Shown here: positions 10,967 through 23,720 of the stretch, one piece after another
Layout of the letters: every line of letters begins with the position of its first letter
Position numbering within the stretch: the stretch's first letter is position 1
NCBI RefSeq assembly: GCF_032854445.1
Contig: NC_088301.1
Coordinates: 31,587,830-31,651,829 of the forward strand
Direction of reading: 5' to 3'
DNA: 64,000 bases
Source of the DNA: Liolophura sinensis
Lineage: Eukaryota > Mollusca > Polyplacophora > Chitonida > Chitonidae
Notes under the pieces: model-generated
The model's input: only the letters and a program-made list of their open reading frames with translations
The model's database searches: none
What the model was told of the DNA's origin: nothing
Program-made: the position numbers and the translations under genes

Positions 10967-11780
10967 AATTGCTGCATAATTAGTATAGCAATTTATATGC
11001 CTCCTAGCACCATTGCTGAAGCCGAATATTTCTGTTGGTATGTCATCTCTAAGGTTTAACACAAGATAGAAGGTGACAGGCTTGAGCGTGGAAGCTATGG
11101 GCACTAGGGCACTAGAACGCCAAGTTACAATGGAGAATGCAATGGTGCTATTGTCTGTCATCACTTAGTTCTGTATCTGTGCATATTTCTTTTCTTTGTT
11201 CTTTATCTCAAATGTTATTTCTAAATCACAAATATTACACTCCAATAATTAAGTGTTAGAATCTATTCGAATCGTCAAAGTATATACAGTTACAAAATAA
11301 ATGCAGCCATAGGCCTAAAACTAATGTATACATATGTGAAAAGACAATACGCATCGTAAACCGAGGAATTAATCATCTATGAAAAATGTATATGTAAAGG
11401 CGTTTATTTGACGGGCCAGGATATCCACAAAAAGTGGTCTTATTACTGTTTTGTAGTGTTTCAATATACTATTATGTCTGTGTGACAGTATGATCCAATC
11501 AGTGCCCCAACAATCTTCAATTCGGAAAAGAACGCATTTGCACATACAAGAGTTTATATCTGATACCCCTTGGCTATTTGCCATAGCACAGTGAAGTAGG
11601 GGGAGGTAAACCCGTCTAGTTCGATGACCACAAAGAACCGAACGATAGCTTTTATTGTTCTCGAACCATCGTTCCGTTGTATCATCTGTGAACGAGAGTT
11701 ACCTACGGGACAACATTCTAATGACATGTATGACCCTACATTTAACGTTATTTGAAATACGGCACACCCTACGTTCCGAC
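10967..11780. other. No gene recognised
   Basis: Two - strand ORFs near 70 codons (10955-11164 and 11369-11584) have no motif and I read them as chance. Nothing else is seen. Confidence 0.45.
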
Positions 11781-12015
11781 CTCTTTGGTGGCCTAATGGT
11801 TAGAGCGTCCTCCTCGATGTCGGGAGACCCAGGGATCAAACCCGCATCGGGTCATACCAAAGACTTTAAAAATAGTACTTACTGATGTTTCGCTTGGCGA
11901 GAAGTGGGAGCAAAGAAACATGACTGGTTTGTCCGGTATCATTATGATGTGACTGAGTGGGGTGTCATGCCTGGTGCCTTCGGCCAAGGAAAGTTATGCG
12001 GCCATCTGGAACTGC
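11781..12015 (+). mobile_element. SINE-B, 5' portion with tRNA-like head
   Basis: The A-box-like TGGCCTAATGGTTAGAGCG and B-box-like GGGATCAAACCC form a tRNA-like head. The body includes CATACCAAAGACTT, GCTTGGCGAGAAGTGGGAGC, ACTGGTTTGTCCGG and GTATCATTATGATGTGACTG, which match the copies at 31030 and 31570. The usual CGTCATGTGACTG tail is absent, so this is a head copy that lost its 3' end. Confidence 0.7.
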
Positions 12016-13954
12016 ATACAGTCATACAATATTCCACTTTCCATAATTATGAATTATACTGTCGTTTGCTCAGAAAACCACGGTACAAGACTCTTGACAA
12101 GAATATGGCCTACTGCAATTCAAGCGAATCACCTAAGATGATGTTTCCAACAAAGACATCGAGTTTTATATAAGGATAAACTACACCGCAACAGTAAAAG
12201 AATGAATATCATTTCTCTCCTGAAGTCATGATCAGTTTTGTCAACCTAATGGAACCAATCAATGTGTACGATTTTTTTTCTCCTATTACAGGTGGGCCCT
12301 ACTTTGTTATTGTGCTCATGGAGAAATAAGGTCCAGTATTCAAGCTTACAAAGTAACCACAGAGAACATATGAGCCCTTTTTAAACAAACTGGGACGACA
12401 TGTGTAGGATGAAATGTTTCCCTATTTTGGTCAATAACAGCTCAGTATGTATCAAAGATAGTTTTAGGTGGGGACTAGTACAACTGCCTTATACGGATGA
12501 ATCGTGGATAAGCAGTGTTTAATGTGAATAGGGTTGAGCTCAGTGAAACATGTCGATATTCTGACGTAGAAGGAGAGCGTGGGATACCAGACTGTATCTC
12601 ACTGGAACCAACCAATCAGCATTAAGAATAACGCGGTGAATTGATCCCAAATTTCCACTCATTGATGATATTTGCAAACACACACTTTTTCTGCCGTAGT
12701 TGCCTATCTTGTTCATGAAGTTACGATCAGTACGTTTAACAATCCCGCCCTGATTCAAGTGCACCTTTGTTCAGCAAGAGAATGGGATAAAGTTTCCTGG
12801 CTAAAACGGAGTAAAGCATGATTGGCAAATAAGCACTGTTGTCAGACATGGCTAGATGAGTATGTGCGATCATAACTTGATCGTTTCAGAAACATCCCTT
12901 GGGTAGCTAACAAACTGACAGACACTTTTCAGGATATACTAAAAATTGCTTGACTATCATATGTGCAGGCCCATTAAATTCTTCATTGATCGGCAAAATC
13001 TGTGGGGTTTTTGAGCTGTAGCCTGGTTCTGAAGTGTTAAAAGGTATTGGCTCGCCTCTTGAGCGTAGAGAGCCTAAGGGGTTGGGACAATGAGTGAGAC
13101 GGTGGGCGATAGGTGAGCGAGGCTGTCAGATTGGCTATCAATGACAGAGACGAGCGATCCGCCCACCTTTGGCATTATGCGCGATTTCATCGGTCCAATC
13201 ATCGACACTAATATATTAATGAAGCCCCCCACCCCGCTAAGGAAGGTTGCAGGATAATTCACGTGTTTCGTTTCCAGGAGCGTGCTATCAGCGCCCTTCC
13301 CCACCCCACTTACACACACACGGTGAATAAAGTCATCTAGATAAGTCCCAGTCTTCGCATTCCCGCTCGCAGAACGATTCCCGCACAGGTTGTACCTGGC
13401 TGATGCTTAACCCTTTAGCGCGTTGGTCAAAGCCAAAGGTGACGCCGGAGGAAAAGATTACGGTAGATGACTGAGCTAACCCTTACAGAGTACGCACCAC
13501 TCTAGTCACCAAAAAGCCTGGCTGAGGAAAGCATTTCAATAAGAAAAGAAAAAAAAAGCTCATCACTGCAACGATAAGATAGTGTGGCATCTCTTTTACA
13601 TCTTTAGCTGGTTTTTGAAAACTGTCCACAGCGAACAAGGTTAAAACTCTTCAAAATTTTTTTCTGTGATTTCCTCTGTGTGCCGTTTTTTGTTTGTATC
13701 CTAATCGGCCTTGAGGAAGTAGGCGATCGACAGGCGGGTAGAACAGAGTGACAACTGACGGAGCAACTCAGGAGGTTGACATACGGAGATATACGGGACT
13801 CAGGTAAGCTTTTAGATGCAGTATATCGTTATTTTTGTAAACAATTCATGTCAGATTTCAGGGGCGCGTCTGTTACCTGCTGTTTACCGCCTGTTAAAAT
13901 ACTTTACGAATATGATTGGCTTCAATAACTGTTTGGTGTCGTAAATGTAGGTAT
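12016..13954. other. No gene recognised; possible splice donor at 13803
   Basis: Mostly plain sequence. An 81-codon - strand ORF (13074-13319) has a hydrophobic middle but no family resemblance. Around 13720-13803 a purine-rich stretch ends in a strong donor (GGGACTCAG then GTAAGC) and could be a non-coding first exon, but similar donors occur at 10196 and 35454, so I do not call it. Confidence 0.35.
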
Positions 13955-14172
13955 CTGTTTTTATGACTACTTAATTCTGCTAATGTCAGGTTGATATAAG
14001 GTGTCTAAATTGTTACTTTTTAAGCAGTTACATGAAAAGCTAGAATAAAACCCTAACTGAGGTAAATCGACAAGAGACCGGGTTTCACCGGTTGCATGGG
14101 ATCATTGTCATGTATCACACCCTGGTGACTGTTCTGGTATTACTCTCCATGCTCTTGTCTTTGGTATTATAA
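13955..14172 (+). repeat. Family C, copy 3
   Basis: Contains TTTTTAAGCAGTTACATGAA, CTAGAATAAAACCCTAACTG, AGGTAAATCGACAAGAGACC, then TTTCACCGGTTGCATGGG and TATTACTCTCCATGCTCTTG. This is one of the most complete copies. Confidence 0.65.
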
Positions 14173-16044
14173 TATGATTTCCACAGTTTGTACCGGCTGC
14201 CTTCGGTGAGAAGAAGGATTTATGAATATGGATCTAGTTAAGATTGTGGACCCAGAATGCGTTGTTGCTGAAAAACCTTAGTTAAAGAGACCTACACTCC
14301 ACGCCCGCAGGTCGATCGGCTCGTGGACATCAATTTCCTCTCGCATGTCTCAGAATTGCTTAATGCTCCCGCTGTCTTCCTGTATGCCGTTTACTTTAAT
14401 GTTATAAGTTATAATAAAACTATACAATGACGGAATGGATGTCAGTATTATAAGCGTTACTAGATCTGTATATATGGCCAATTTATCACATTTATTCATT
14501 CGTCTCGTGGTTCCTGTCGTGGTTTTCATTTACTGTGCTCCTACAGAACAGTTGAGTGGACGGCGTTGTCCATAGCCTCCTCGGTCTGTGACCGTCACAA
14601 TGGAGCCATCCAGGATGACTTATCACATTTATACAATGTTTCCCTACATCACATACATTAATATACTTGTGCGTTCCTCGCCTTGCTACATTACTACACA
14701 TACCGTGACATATGTCTCACTCTTCAATCATATTCTGCACCACAAATCCTTCTGCCTTAACCGTTTTAAATATAACAAATATTACAATGTATATTAACAT
14801 GTAAATAATTCATTTTTTTCTGTTTTTGGATAAATTTGCATAATGTGACCTACCCACGCTAATGATAGGCCTACTCCAGAAAAGAACAGAGCTTTAACCA
14901 AAAGTTTGTGACTATGATATAAAAGTCTAAAAAATGTATTGTTTAAGGGTATGTGAACTGGAAGAAGCGTCACAAGTTGTTATCACGACTATATCTTTGT
15001 AAAAGACTATAGTGGTTCCGTTTTGCCACTAAAGCCATTCATGTCTAAAAGGAAAGGCCGCCAATCCTCATTAATTAGCCGACATATCTACAAGAAGAAT
15101 TGATTTAGCACTTTACATCGGTAAATGGATTTAGCTTTATATTCTTTTTGCTTTTTAGCTTTCGTAAAAATTGGAAAGCTGGTCTGACTTTTTGTGCCTT
15201 TAGTTACAAACACATGTGCCAAAACCAGCATCGATCCCTCGACTGTGCGTTGATGCTTCTGATAACGAAACGTGTTACTTTGTGATATGAAACAAGATCA
15301 AAGAAATGTTATATTTAAAGATCATTTTTTTAAGTTTGAATGTGATGTCTTCAAAACGTTTCTATGGCTTGAGTATACAAAGGCCAAAAATGATACTGAT
15401 TGCCCAGAGCGAATTTAAAACAAGATGAAAAGGAAATTAAAATCTAATTACTCGATAGAGAGGTTTGACAAAGCTATTTACTCAGGATCCGCGCTAATAT
15501 GAACAAAATAACATGTTGTGTGTTACAGGCAAGTAAGAAATGGAGAGAGAGAGAATAAAAACACAGGTTGAATAGTTAGTAATGTGTCCAATATAGTTAA
15601 GGGTAAATTGAGAGCATCAACGTGCAACTAAAGCGTTAAGTAAGAGTTCAACAAAATTGGCCTGTACGGCAATGGTTCGGTTGTTTAAGTGACGTGGTGT
15701 CGATTAGGGGCACCTTCTTATCCCTTAGCGAATTCGTTGTGATCCATAAGGCACCTCCACAAGTGGTAATTGACGGATCCCGGATTAGTGAGGTTTACCG
15801 TGACATATTGATACTGCCGTCCCCCATGATTTGTCCAGCTTTGGATGACGAGCCGTTTTATCTCTAACTCCATTAAATTGCTTACCATTGTTTAACAGAA
15901 GGCTTTGTCGACCAAACAGCCGTAAGACATTAAAGACACTCTCTGTCTACAGATGTTAATGAGAAGCTTAAGGACAAATTTGTACTTTTACCTGCGAAAT
16001 ACTTAAGGAAACTTACTTAAGGTAAATACATTCGATATTTACAA
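14173..16044. other. No gene recognised
   Basis: Plain AT-rich sequence on both strands. Overlapping ORFs near 14490-14800 lack motifs. Nothing else is seen. Confidence 0.5.
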
Positions 16045-16535
16045 AATATCTGTTCAGATATGAATTTGAAAACGGTGAAAAACCTTTGTACTTAACAATT
16101 GTTTGCTAATTCTTAAAGAATTCATGATCATGTGATATGTTTGTTAGTAGATCAAATTCACCACTTTATTTTGTTAAACAAAGATTACTTTTTGGCACCA
16201 CTGTTTGACGTCATCTATCGTTTCTACATCTACACATGTACACAGTCTAGCCCCACGAATACAGACAAAATATTGCATTGAAGCACACATTGTATTTTCA
16301 TGTTGGGTGTTGATTATGGAGAGACCTATAGAACAAATGGGTAACACACCGTTTCTTTAATCCTTACAGCGAATGTAATCCCAGCTCTGAAAGATCTGTT
16401 AAAATATGAATTATGGCTTTTCAGTGCACTAAACACTGTCTGCGAATTTTTAAAGAATTCATGGTCATGTGATCGTTTTGTTGGTAGATCAAATTCATCG
16501 CTTTATTGTTGAAGATAATAAGCGTTTCTTTGTTA
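16045..16535 (+). repeat. Diverged direct duplication, two copies about 145 bp each
   Basis: Copy 1 (16045-16190) and copy 2 (16390-16535) share CTGTT then ATATGAATT, AAGAATTCATG then TCATGTGAT, GTAGATCAAATTCA then CGCTTTATT/CACTTTATT, in the same order and spacing. About 200 bp of unrelated sequence lies between. No coding or transposon ends seen. Confidence 0.6.
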
Positions 16536-18679
16536 AGAATAAAACGGTGAATTTGTTCTACTAAAAACAAAGACAGAACTTGGCATGAAATAACATCCAG
16601 CCCTTGTCTTCATATACTGTTTTACAGTTTGGATCGCATATGCCTACGGGATAATACAAGCAACAAAAACATGAGTCTTCTCGTGACAGTTTTGTAAGTT
16701 TCTTGTTACTGCAGGAAAAACCAGGCACATTTAGCTTTCCTATGCATTTATCTTTGACATCAAATCGCCCTTAAATGAGAAAACAACAAAACGGTAATTT
16801 ACAAATAAAGTAGGCCTAAATGTACATAAGCAAATATGTCGACTTATCAGTTGTGCATGTCTTAACTGATTTAACTGTCTGTAGTAGGTTATACAAGTCT
16901 TCCGTGCAGCGCCTGTGATGTGCAAAGAATAAAGACTAGCTATCAGTCACGCACCGTGTTCAAGACAATGACAATAACCTAAATGTATGATTGGTTGAAG
17001 AAGAAACATGGAGAAACCCAGAAAATGTTTTTTTTAAGAGCTATTATGCTCCTCTTTTTAATTGCTCAGTCCTGTGCCTGTTGAAAAGCTCTCTTGATGA
17101 GGATACGCTGTCGCGGATGCAAGTGTGATCATTTGTGCAATGAAACGTTCATTGAAAACCACCTGCCTCAACCAGTATTGTGTTCATACATATACACCAG
17201 TCATGCCAGTTCATCAGTAAATTGCCAAATTTGAGGTTTACCCAAACACTCCGAGTTCTTTCACTTAAAAAACCCATTAATCATTGTTTTATTTAAATGT
17301 TTCGTCAATGAGCATAAATGGATATTGTGGAAACTGATGTTGTGGTGTTCGACCAGAAGAGGGCGATCTAAACAGTGTCGAGTTGCTAGGAACTGTCAGA
17401 AGAGATTCTCATTAATGTATACATGTCCATGCGTAACATATAAATCCCAATAGTCATAGCCATTAAAAGAGCAGATATAGTTGTTTTTCTACAGCATATC
17501 GTAATTGTCTTACCACTATCTTAAAATGCATTCCTCATTCTTGATTTTGAAGCAAATTGTTATTATAGTGAACAATTTCCTAGCTTGACAGTTAAATTTG
17601 ATTTGTTATAACAAGTCGCAGTGTAAAAGTTGGCTTCTTATTAAGGCCTGTGGTTTGTAATTTTTAATACTTAGGAAACGCATCTGAGGAAGATGCTTGT
17701 CTGTAGTCATGTACATCTAGGCCTATCCTTGGGAACTAGTCCCCGCTGAGCCGAGGATTTGGTATGGATGCCGAACAGCGAACTTAGTAGCCTAACGCCT
17801 TGCCCATTTACGGCTCCTTTGTTAGCTGGCCCACACATTTACCAATTAAGAATCACTGTTATTTCGGCCTGAGTTGCTTAGTGAGCGTATTGTTAGTCAT
17901 GTCTGAGCTTAATCTGTTAAACGTTAAGCCGTGGTGCGTGCCGAGGTGTTAATAGGCAGTTCCACGTCACCCATTCCTTCGCACGGGATGACACAGAAGA
18001 ATGTTCCCAGCCGCTATACGACTGGCCGGGATGCAAGTGTCCAGTCTGTCTCGCCTCCATCGAGACAATAGACCCGGCGCGCACAAGCTGCCGGACTACG
18101 TCATTGAGTCCAGCGACAAATTAACAACTTAACAACTGCAGTTTAGTTAGTCGATTGTTGGTAGTTATGGTAACAGACATATGCTCAATGTAGACAGCAA
18201 TATAATTAGCTATATCGTCATGAAAGCCATCGACTTAGCATTAGCTTTTGGTCTAAATATCAAAATGTTCCTCCGGAACCGAATTCCTACATCTAGTGCT
18301 CGGTTAGGTCTTGAGTATTCTTAAAGCCATCAGAATTTTACTGTAAAAATGTGCAACAGGTTTTCCTGAAAACTTCCGCGCATGCACATTACCCTATTCA
18401 CTGTTTTACTACAGTAGCTTTATAGATTTCTATTCCGGATCAAGGTTTTGGATTACAGTTTTGTATCACATAAGATGAAGTATGAGTGTGGAATAACTAC
18501 AGTTCCCTTCAATCCAAGTGGAGAACTGCCCCGAGTCAATGTCCACTTAACCTAGATATGAAAGCAATTTTGGCGATCATTCTACTTCTTTGGTATCCAA
18601 ACCACATGTTTTCTCGTACACCATTTCGTCGTCGCCTGAGCATTGAACTTGGGTAATTCTAATCTACAGTACTGAATTC
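16536..18679. other. No gene recognised
   Basis: Plain sequence. A GC-richer patch around 17930-18110 contains no convincing exon. Nothing else is seen. Confidence 0.45.
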
Positions 18680-19335
18680 GCAGGCATGAACAGGTAACCA
18701 TTCTAATAGACAGTATTACATTGCAGGCATTAACAGTTAACTACTAGTATTCTAATACACAATATTACATTTGCAGGCATTAAGAGTTAACTATTATATC
18801 ACACAATTTTATATATGCAGGCATTAACAGTTAATTATTCTAATACACAAACTTACATTTGCAGACATTAACAGTTAATTATTCTAATACACAATATAAC
18901 ATTTGCAGGCATTAACAGTTAACTGTTCTAATACACAATATTACATTGCAGGCATTAACAGTTAACTACTAGTATTCTAATACACAATATTCCAATTGCA
19001 GGCATTAACAGTTAACTATTCTGTTAGACAATTTTATATATGCAGGCATTAATAGTTAATTATTCTAATACACAAACTTACATTTGCAGACATTAACAGT
19101 TAATTATTCTAATACACAATATAACATTTGCAGGCATTAACAGTTAACTGTTCTAATACACAATATTACATTGTAGGCATTAACAGTTAACTACTAGTAT
19201 TCTAATACACAATATTATATTTGCAGGCATTAACAGTTAACTATTCTGTTAGACAATTTTATATATGCAGGCATTAACAGTTAATTATTCTAATACACAA
19301 ACTTACATTTGCAGGCATTAACAGTTAACTATTCT
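18680..19335 (+). repeat. Tandem array, 44-50 bp unit, higher-order 225-bp repeat
   Basis: About 15 units, each carrying TGCAGGCATTAACAGTTAAC or a near variant followed by TTCTAATACACAATATT. Unit lengths cycle: units with ACTACTAGTATT begin near 18725, 18951 and 19176, and units with CTATTCTGTTAGACAATTTT begin near 19001 and 19226, all about 225 bp apart. So five-unit blocks have been copied as wholes. Stops occur in the frames, so it is non-coding. Confidence 0.9.
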
Positions 19336-21219
19336 GAAATTCTTATATTGTGACATTCGAATTACATAATAAGACATGTTAAATGGACTCTAACAGTTCT
19401 AATTTACTTATTTATACTAATGAAATATTTTATTCCGGAAGTCATCAGAACGCATTGTACCGCATTCTCACAAGACTATTGCCATGCACAGTGTCGTGAT
19501 ATTGCAAACATAAAATGAGAACTATTTTTATTATGTTGAGCATATATCACTGCTTACATCATCCCAGCTTAATTAAATGTTGAAATGAAATGTTAGGTTC
19601 ACCGTATCATTACAGTGTCGCGTATTTGATCGATGTTATTGAATACTGCTCTTTCTGGTTTAAATCATACATTTTCCCCCAAAAGATTATATCTATATAT
19701 CAAAGAGAATTGAAACAGGGAGAATTCGGGTAAATTCTCCACAAATGACCAGAGTAGTGATGATGTGGGAAGAGTGTGGCTAAGCGGCCCGGGTCTGTAG
19801 CCCGGCAGCACTAATGCCCCTGGACAAGCTGGGCGTCTGTGCTGAAAGACTTCACAACTTACAACCGTCAAATGTCTTATTGATCAAACATTGATTGTCC
19901 GTAACCTTTCCTTCATACTGCCTTTGTCTATTATTGTAGACTGAAGTTCGTTAAGCAAGCTAACTTCTCACGCATTGTGGACTGTGTTTATGATGTCCCG
20001 CTGGGTGAGATCATGGCTCTGTCCTCTTGCTTAAACACCAACTGTACATGCCCTAGCATTTTCACTGCCAAGCTTTGGCAAATCGGGTGCCTGTCAGTAA
20101 CAATTAATCTCGCCTGACATATGCTGACGACACTTTGGCTTGTCTTAGCTAATACGGGAGGATCGCTGGAAGCGCTGCAGGGTCTGCCGAAGCCGGGTGC
20201 CGTCCACGTCAGCAGTGCCGCCAGCGTAGCGCGGTTTAACTAAGGCGCTGACATATGGCACCTCGCTGGCTAAACGTAAACTAAGGCCAAATCCATTACT
20301 TGTTCGGTTTTTTTTTCTGTTTCTGTTTATTTTTACTATTTTCCCCAACTTTGTTGATTTTTTAGTGTGGAAGAACACGCAAAAGTAGCATCATTACTTT
20401 CTGTGTTGCTTTCAGTAAGAGTAATAGATCCATTCTCCTGCTCCTCAACAAGGCCCAAATAATAACTAAGGTTGAATGGGAAGCAGGTTTAGGAGATGTC
20501 TAGTATCATTTTACCATCATTTAAGGCATCCTGTTTGTATAAACGCGATTTGTCCTTGTTTTATCCAATTGCTAATGTCATAAAAAGCTGAGCTCTGAAA
20601 GAAACATTTGCGGATGAAAATAAAATTATCTTTTAATAATAGCAAATATTTCAATATTTCAATGTCGAATCAATCGTTCATGTCATGTGCATGCAAGCGT
20701 ATGCTCTGCGTTACATGACGTGTCTACGTTTAAGCAGTTGTTGAATTTTACAAATGAATTTATCCTGACATTGCCTTATCTTAGTGACAACCCGCTTTGG
20801 AATGAACATTGAATAAGTTGCAAATTCTGCCCGCTACATAGAAGTGATTGCCGATACTTACTGATCACTATTGCATCATAATTCATGTCCGCTATTCGAC
20901 GATCACTTCAGGTATGTTTACTTTCAGCGTGTGTCATTCTTTCGTATTGACAATGTGATCGATGTAGTCACAAAACAAATGTGTTAAATGATTTCGGCAA
21001 TGAAACAAAGAAAATCACTTTTTATAACACCTTCTTACCTCATAATAACTGCGGGGAAAATGGCGAATGAATTTCTGTTTGTCCTCAAACCAGAAGTGAC
21101 AGAAGTGACGTCAGTAACACTGTTCCCGACGTTTTGTTAAGTGTAGCAGATCTGCATAGATTGATAACGTCATGAGTTTTGCGAAGCCGTGAAATTCGCT
21201 AGCAGTGGTTTACAGAATT
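19336..21219. other. No gene recognised
   Basis: A GC-rich patch with several CpGs lies at 20160-20270 and a 77-codon - strand ORF overlaps it, without motifs. Nothing else is seen. Confidence 0.4.
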
Positions 21220-21262
21220 ATTTTTATTATTATTATTATTTTTTTATTATTATTTTTACATC
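21220..21262. repeat. TTA/TTTTTA microsatellite
   Basis: Runs of TTATTATTATTATT followed by TTTTTTATTATTATTTTTAC. Confidence 0.85.
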
Positions 21263-22125
21263 TTGCGTAATGATATTTTAAGAATGCTGCATAATTATTC
21301 TATTGGTTCACCGGGAATCATCGATACAAATATTCGTTACTTCAAAAAATGGCCGCGCTCATTTCTGTCCATAATTCGGGGCAAAGACATTCAACAGCTA
21401 TCATTGAAGTGTTATTTCACAAATAACTGGTCTGTTAGGAAAATGTCGGTTTCTTGTAAATACAAGCCCGTGACCCCTTGTAGGGAATAGCCGTGTAGAG
21501 TATCGGCTGTAGAGAAGGCCTCAACGTCACCAGGTTGATGGTCAGTAGCTGTTAATTAGCTAGATTGTGCCCGGTGTTTCCACATCGGTGTGTTTACTAG
21601 AAAACATTTCACAGGCAATAAGGGACTCGCAAGACTACACTTCCGGAAACAGACGACAGTAGCTGCCTGATGGCGAATGACAGACACCTGTCTTCCCAAT
21701 TAAGCTTTACTTTTGCAATCCTAATTTTTTTTTTGCCATTTGAACCAGACTCCCTCTGCGCTGACTGGAAGCTTTCAAACCATCACCTATGCCTTGAGCT
21801 TACATGTCTGCGGCTGTCTTAGCCCATTAGTCATCAGTGACCGTCGAGGGTTGCTGGTCGCCTTGTCGTCTATTTGCTAATTGCGCCATGTAATTGAACA
21901 TTAACCAGCATGCATAGATTACTGGTTGTGTGCTCTAATTTCACGGTAATGTCTCCCGTTAGTGAACATTTGAATTCGAATAATTTATGGAAAAACTGTG
22001 ATTCGTCCGTTTTGAGTCGCTTATACACTGTCAATCGCGGGGTTATAGTTAAATAGCTAGAACCAAAATATATGGTAGACTAGACTACTTGTAGAGTGTA
22101 ATGGTATTGTATCTACCAGTGATTG
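21263..22125. other. No gene recognised
   Basis: A 75-codon + strand ORF at 21263-21490 has no recognisable motif. Nothing else is seen. Confidence 0.4.
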
Positions 22126-22315
22126 CTAGACTAAGTTAATTCTTGTGTTGGGTGGTGGTGTACTATTTCAGGCCCTAACTGCAAGCTATCGTTGCTTTGC
22201 TAGACTAAGTTAAATCTTGTGTGGCGTGATCGTTTCCTATTACCCTATTTTAGGTCCTAACTACATATTACCGTTGCTTTGCTTGGCTAAGTTAATTCCT
22301 GTGTGGCGTGTTGGC
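22126..22315 (+). repeat. Three diverged tandem units, about 72-84 bp
   Basis: Each unit starts TGCTAGACTAAGTTAA or TGCTTGGCTAAGTTAA, then TTCTTGTGT-type sequence, a G/T-rich stretch, TTTCAGGCCCTAACT or TTTTAGGTCCTAACT, and CGTTGCTT. Starts are near 22126, 22198 and 22282. Confidence 0.7.
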
Positions 22316-22534
22316 TCTCAGATCTTTGGAACACAGAATTTGATAGCATTTATCTCACTTGTCATATTCGTTTGTTTGTGATTGTAGACATCGTCAAATA
22401 TTCTCAAATATATACATTTCAGGCATAGTTAGTATTACTGTTTTCTTTTCTTTAACGGTATAGTGTGGTGTGATGGTACGGTGTTGGTTCATCTGTATGA
22501 AAACTACCAGAATGTGGTATTGTGTGGTGGTATC
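22316..22534. other. G/T-rich sequence, no gene
   Basis: Irregular GTGGTGT, GTATTGTGTGGTGG type sequence, continuing beyond the next module to about 23170. No gene. Confidence 0.4.
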
Positions 22535-22950
22535 CAGCTATGACTCTTTTGCACCGTGAGCTTATATGGCGTGGTACAAGGCAATTTCATAAATTCCAAT
22601 AAGGGATACGATGTGAGTATTACATTGTGGGCCAAAGTGCTTATACTTACCTTTTAATATTTATGGCTTATCAGATGAATATGGCCACCACTACTTCCGG
22701 TCATGTGCAGATGTTTCTTATTGCATTCAGGCCTAACGGGTTTTTGGAAGGAAAACTTGGAAAGATTTGGAGAAACGCTTTGATAAGGCTTCCCCGAAGG
22801 TCGGGCTAATATGATTACCTGGCTGTCAGCTATGACCCTTTTGGGCCGTGAGCTTATATGGCGTGGTACAAGGCAATTTCATAAATTCCAATAAGGGATG
22901 CGATGTGAGTATTACATTGTGGGTCAAAATGCTTATACTTACCTTTTAAT
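22535..22950 (+). repeat. 124-bp direct repeats flanking a 167-bp module
   Basis: Two nearly identical 124-bp segments (22535-22659 and 22827-22950) start CAGCTATGACTCTTTTG or CAGCTATGACCCTTTTG and end TATACTTACCTTTTAAT. Between them lies a 167-bp module (22660-22826) carrying GGCTTATCAGATGAATATGG, GGCCTAACGGG, then GGCTTCCCCGAAGGTCGGGC. The 167-bp module alone recurs at 24660-24826, about 98% identical by eye. Confidence 0.85.
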
Positions 22951-23432
22951 GCTGCACTGGGTACTGGCACGGTAAGCGTGGTGGCACAGTAGGTTGCTTT
23001 TGCAGTGAGAGCTGAGGTGACGTTGCATCAGGAAATAACACGCATTATTGAAGGATACAGTGGTGTGATATCTTGCAATTGTGCTGTGTGGTGGTATACA
23101 GCGGTACAAGTGGTGGGCACTGAACTGTGTGATGGGATGGCATGATTCTGTGGTACTGTGCGTGGAACACTATGATAGTGACATAGCCTTTGTTACAGTG
23201 TGCACACTGCCCATGGCACAGCTCCATGTCCTTGTACACGCTCGTTACCCTTATGACAACCAAATCCATTTGCGTTAAGCTGTCTGTATTTATTAACGTT
23301 TAAACTGTCAGGACAAAGTAAGTAGCTTTGATAGTGATTTCATGGATGCTAACCCATTACTCCGGACTAACAGTCTTCCTTTCGTAGAGCCATAAAGATA
23401 TTTAGTCTCGTAGAATCCAGATCATTAATTAA

Positions 23433-23720
23433 GAAACACCATCAAGGACCGGAGTTGAGGCACCAATTATTATTGACACGCTCCACAATGTTACGTACAA
23501 GTTAAGTTTGTTTGTTGCGGCGAATGAAAGTTTTGAAATTAGGAACCGATTTTATCTTGAGAAGAATCGAGCATGGGCTGAAAATCAGACAATATGTCGA
23601 TGGACGTCACTTATAATGCGACCCTTTACCAAAGCACGTCTGAGTAGAACAGAAGACGAGGAATTGGAATCCATTAGAATCCTCATAATACCGAAGAAAC
23701 TGTTGACCGCTTTTAGCTAA
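23433..23720 (+). other. Open stretch of 95 codons, unassigned
   Basis: The frame is open from after TAA at 23430 to TAA at 23718, with no ATG at its start; the first in-frame ATG (23614) is late. The conceptual peptide has protein-like composition (SFEIRNRFYLEKNRAWAENQ, later SRTEDEELESIRILIIPKKL), with one Asn-X-Ser/Thr site in a short hydrophobic context. There is no convincing acceptor upstream. It could be an exon, a pseudogene piece or a chance frame; about a dozen frames of this length are expected by chance in a window this size. Confidence 0.15.

Noticed and set aside
13074-13319. 81-codon - strand ORF with a hydrophobic centre
   Set aside because: No signal peptide at a plausible start, no homologous family known to me, and no splice context.
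18680-19335. CRISPR-like array
   Set aside because: Regular repeats without unique spacers, in an animal genome; it is a minisatellite with higher-order structure.
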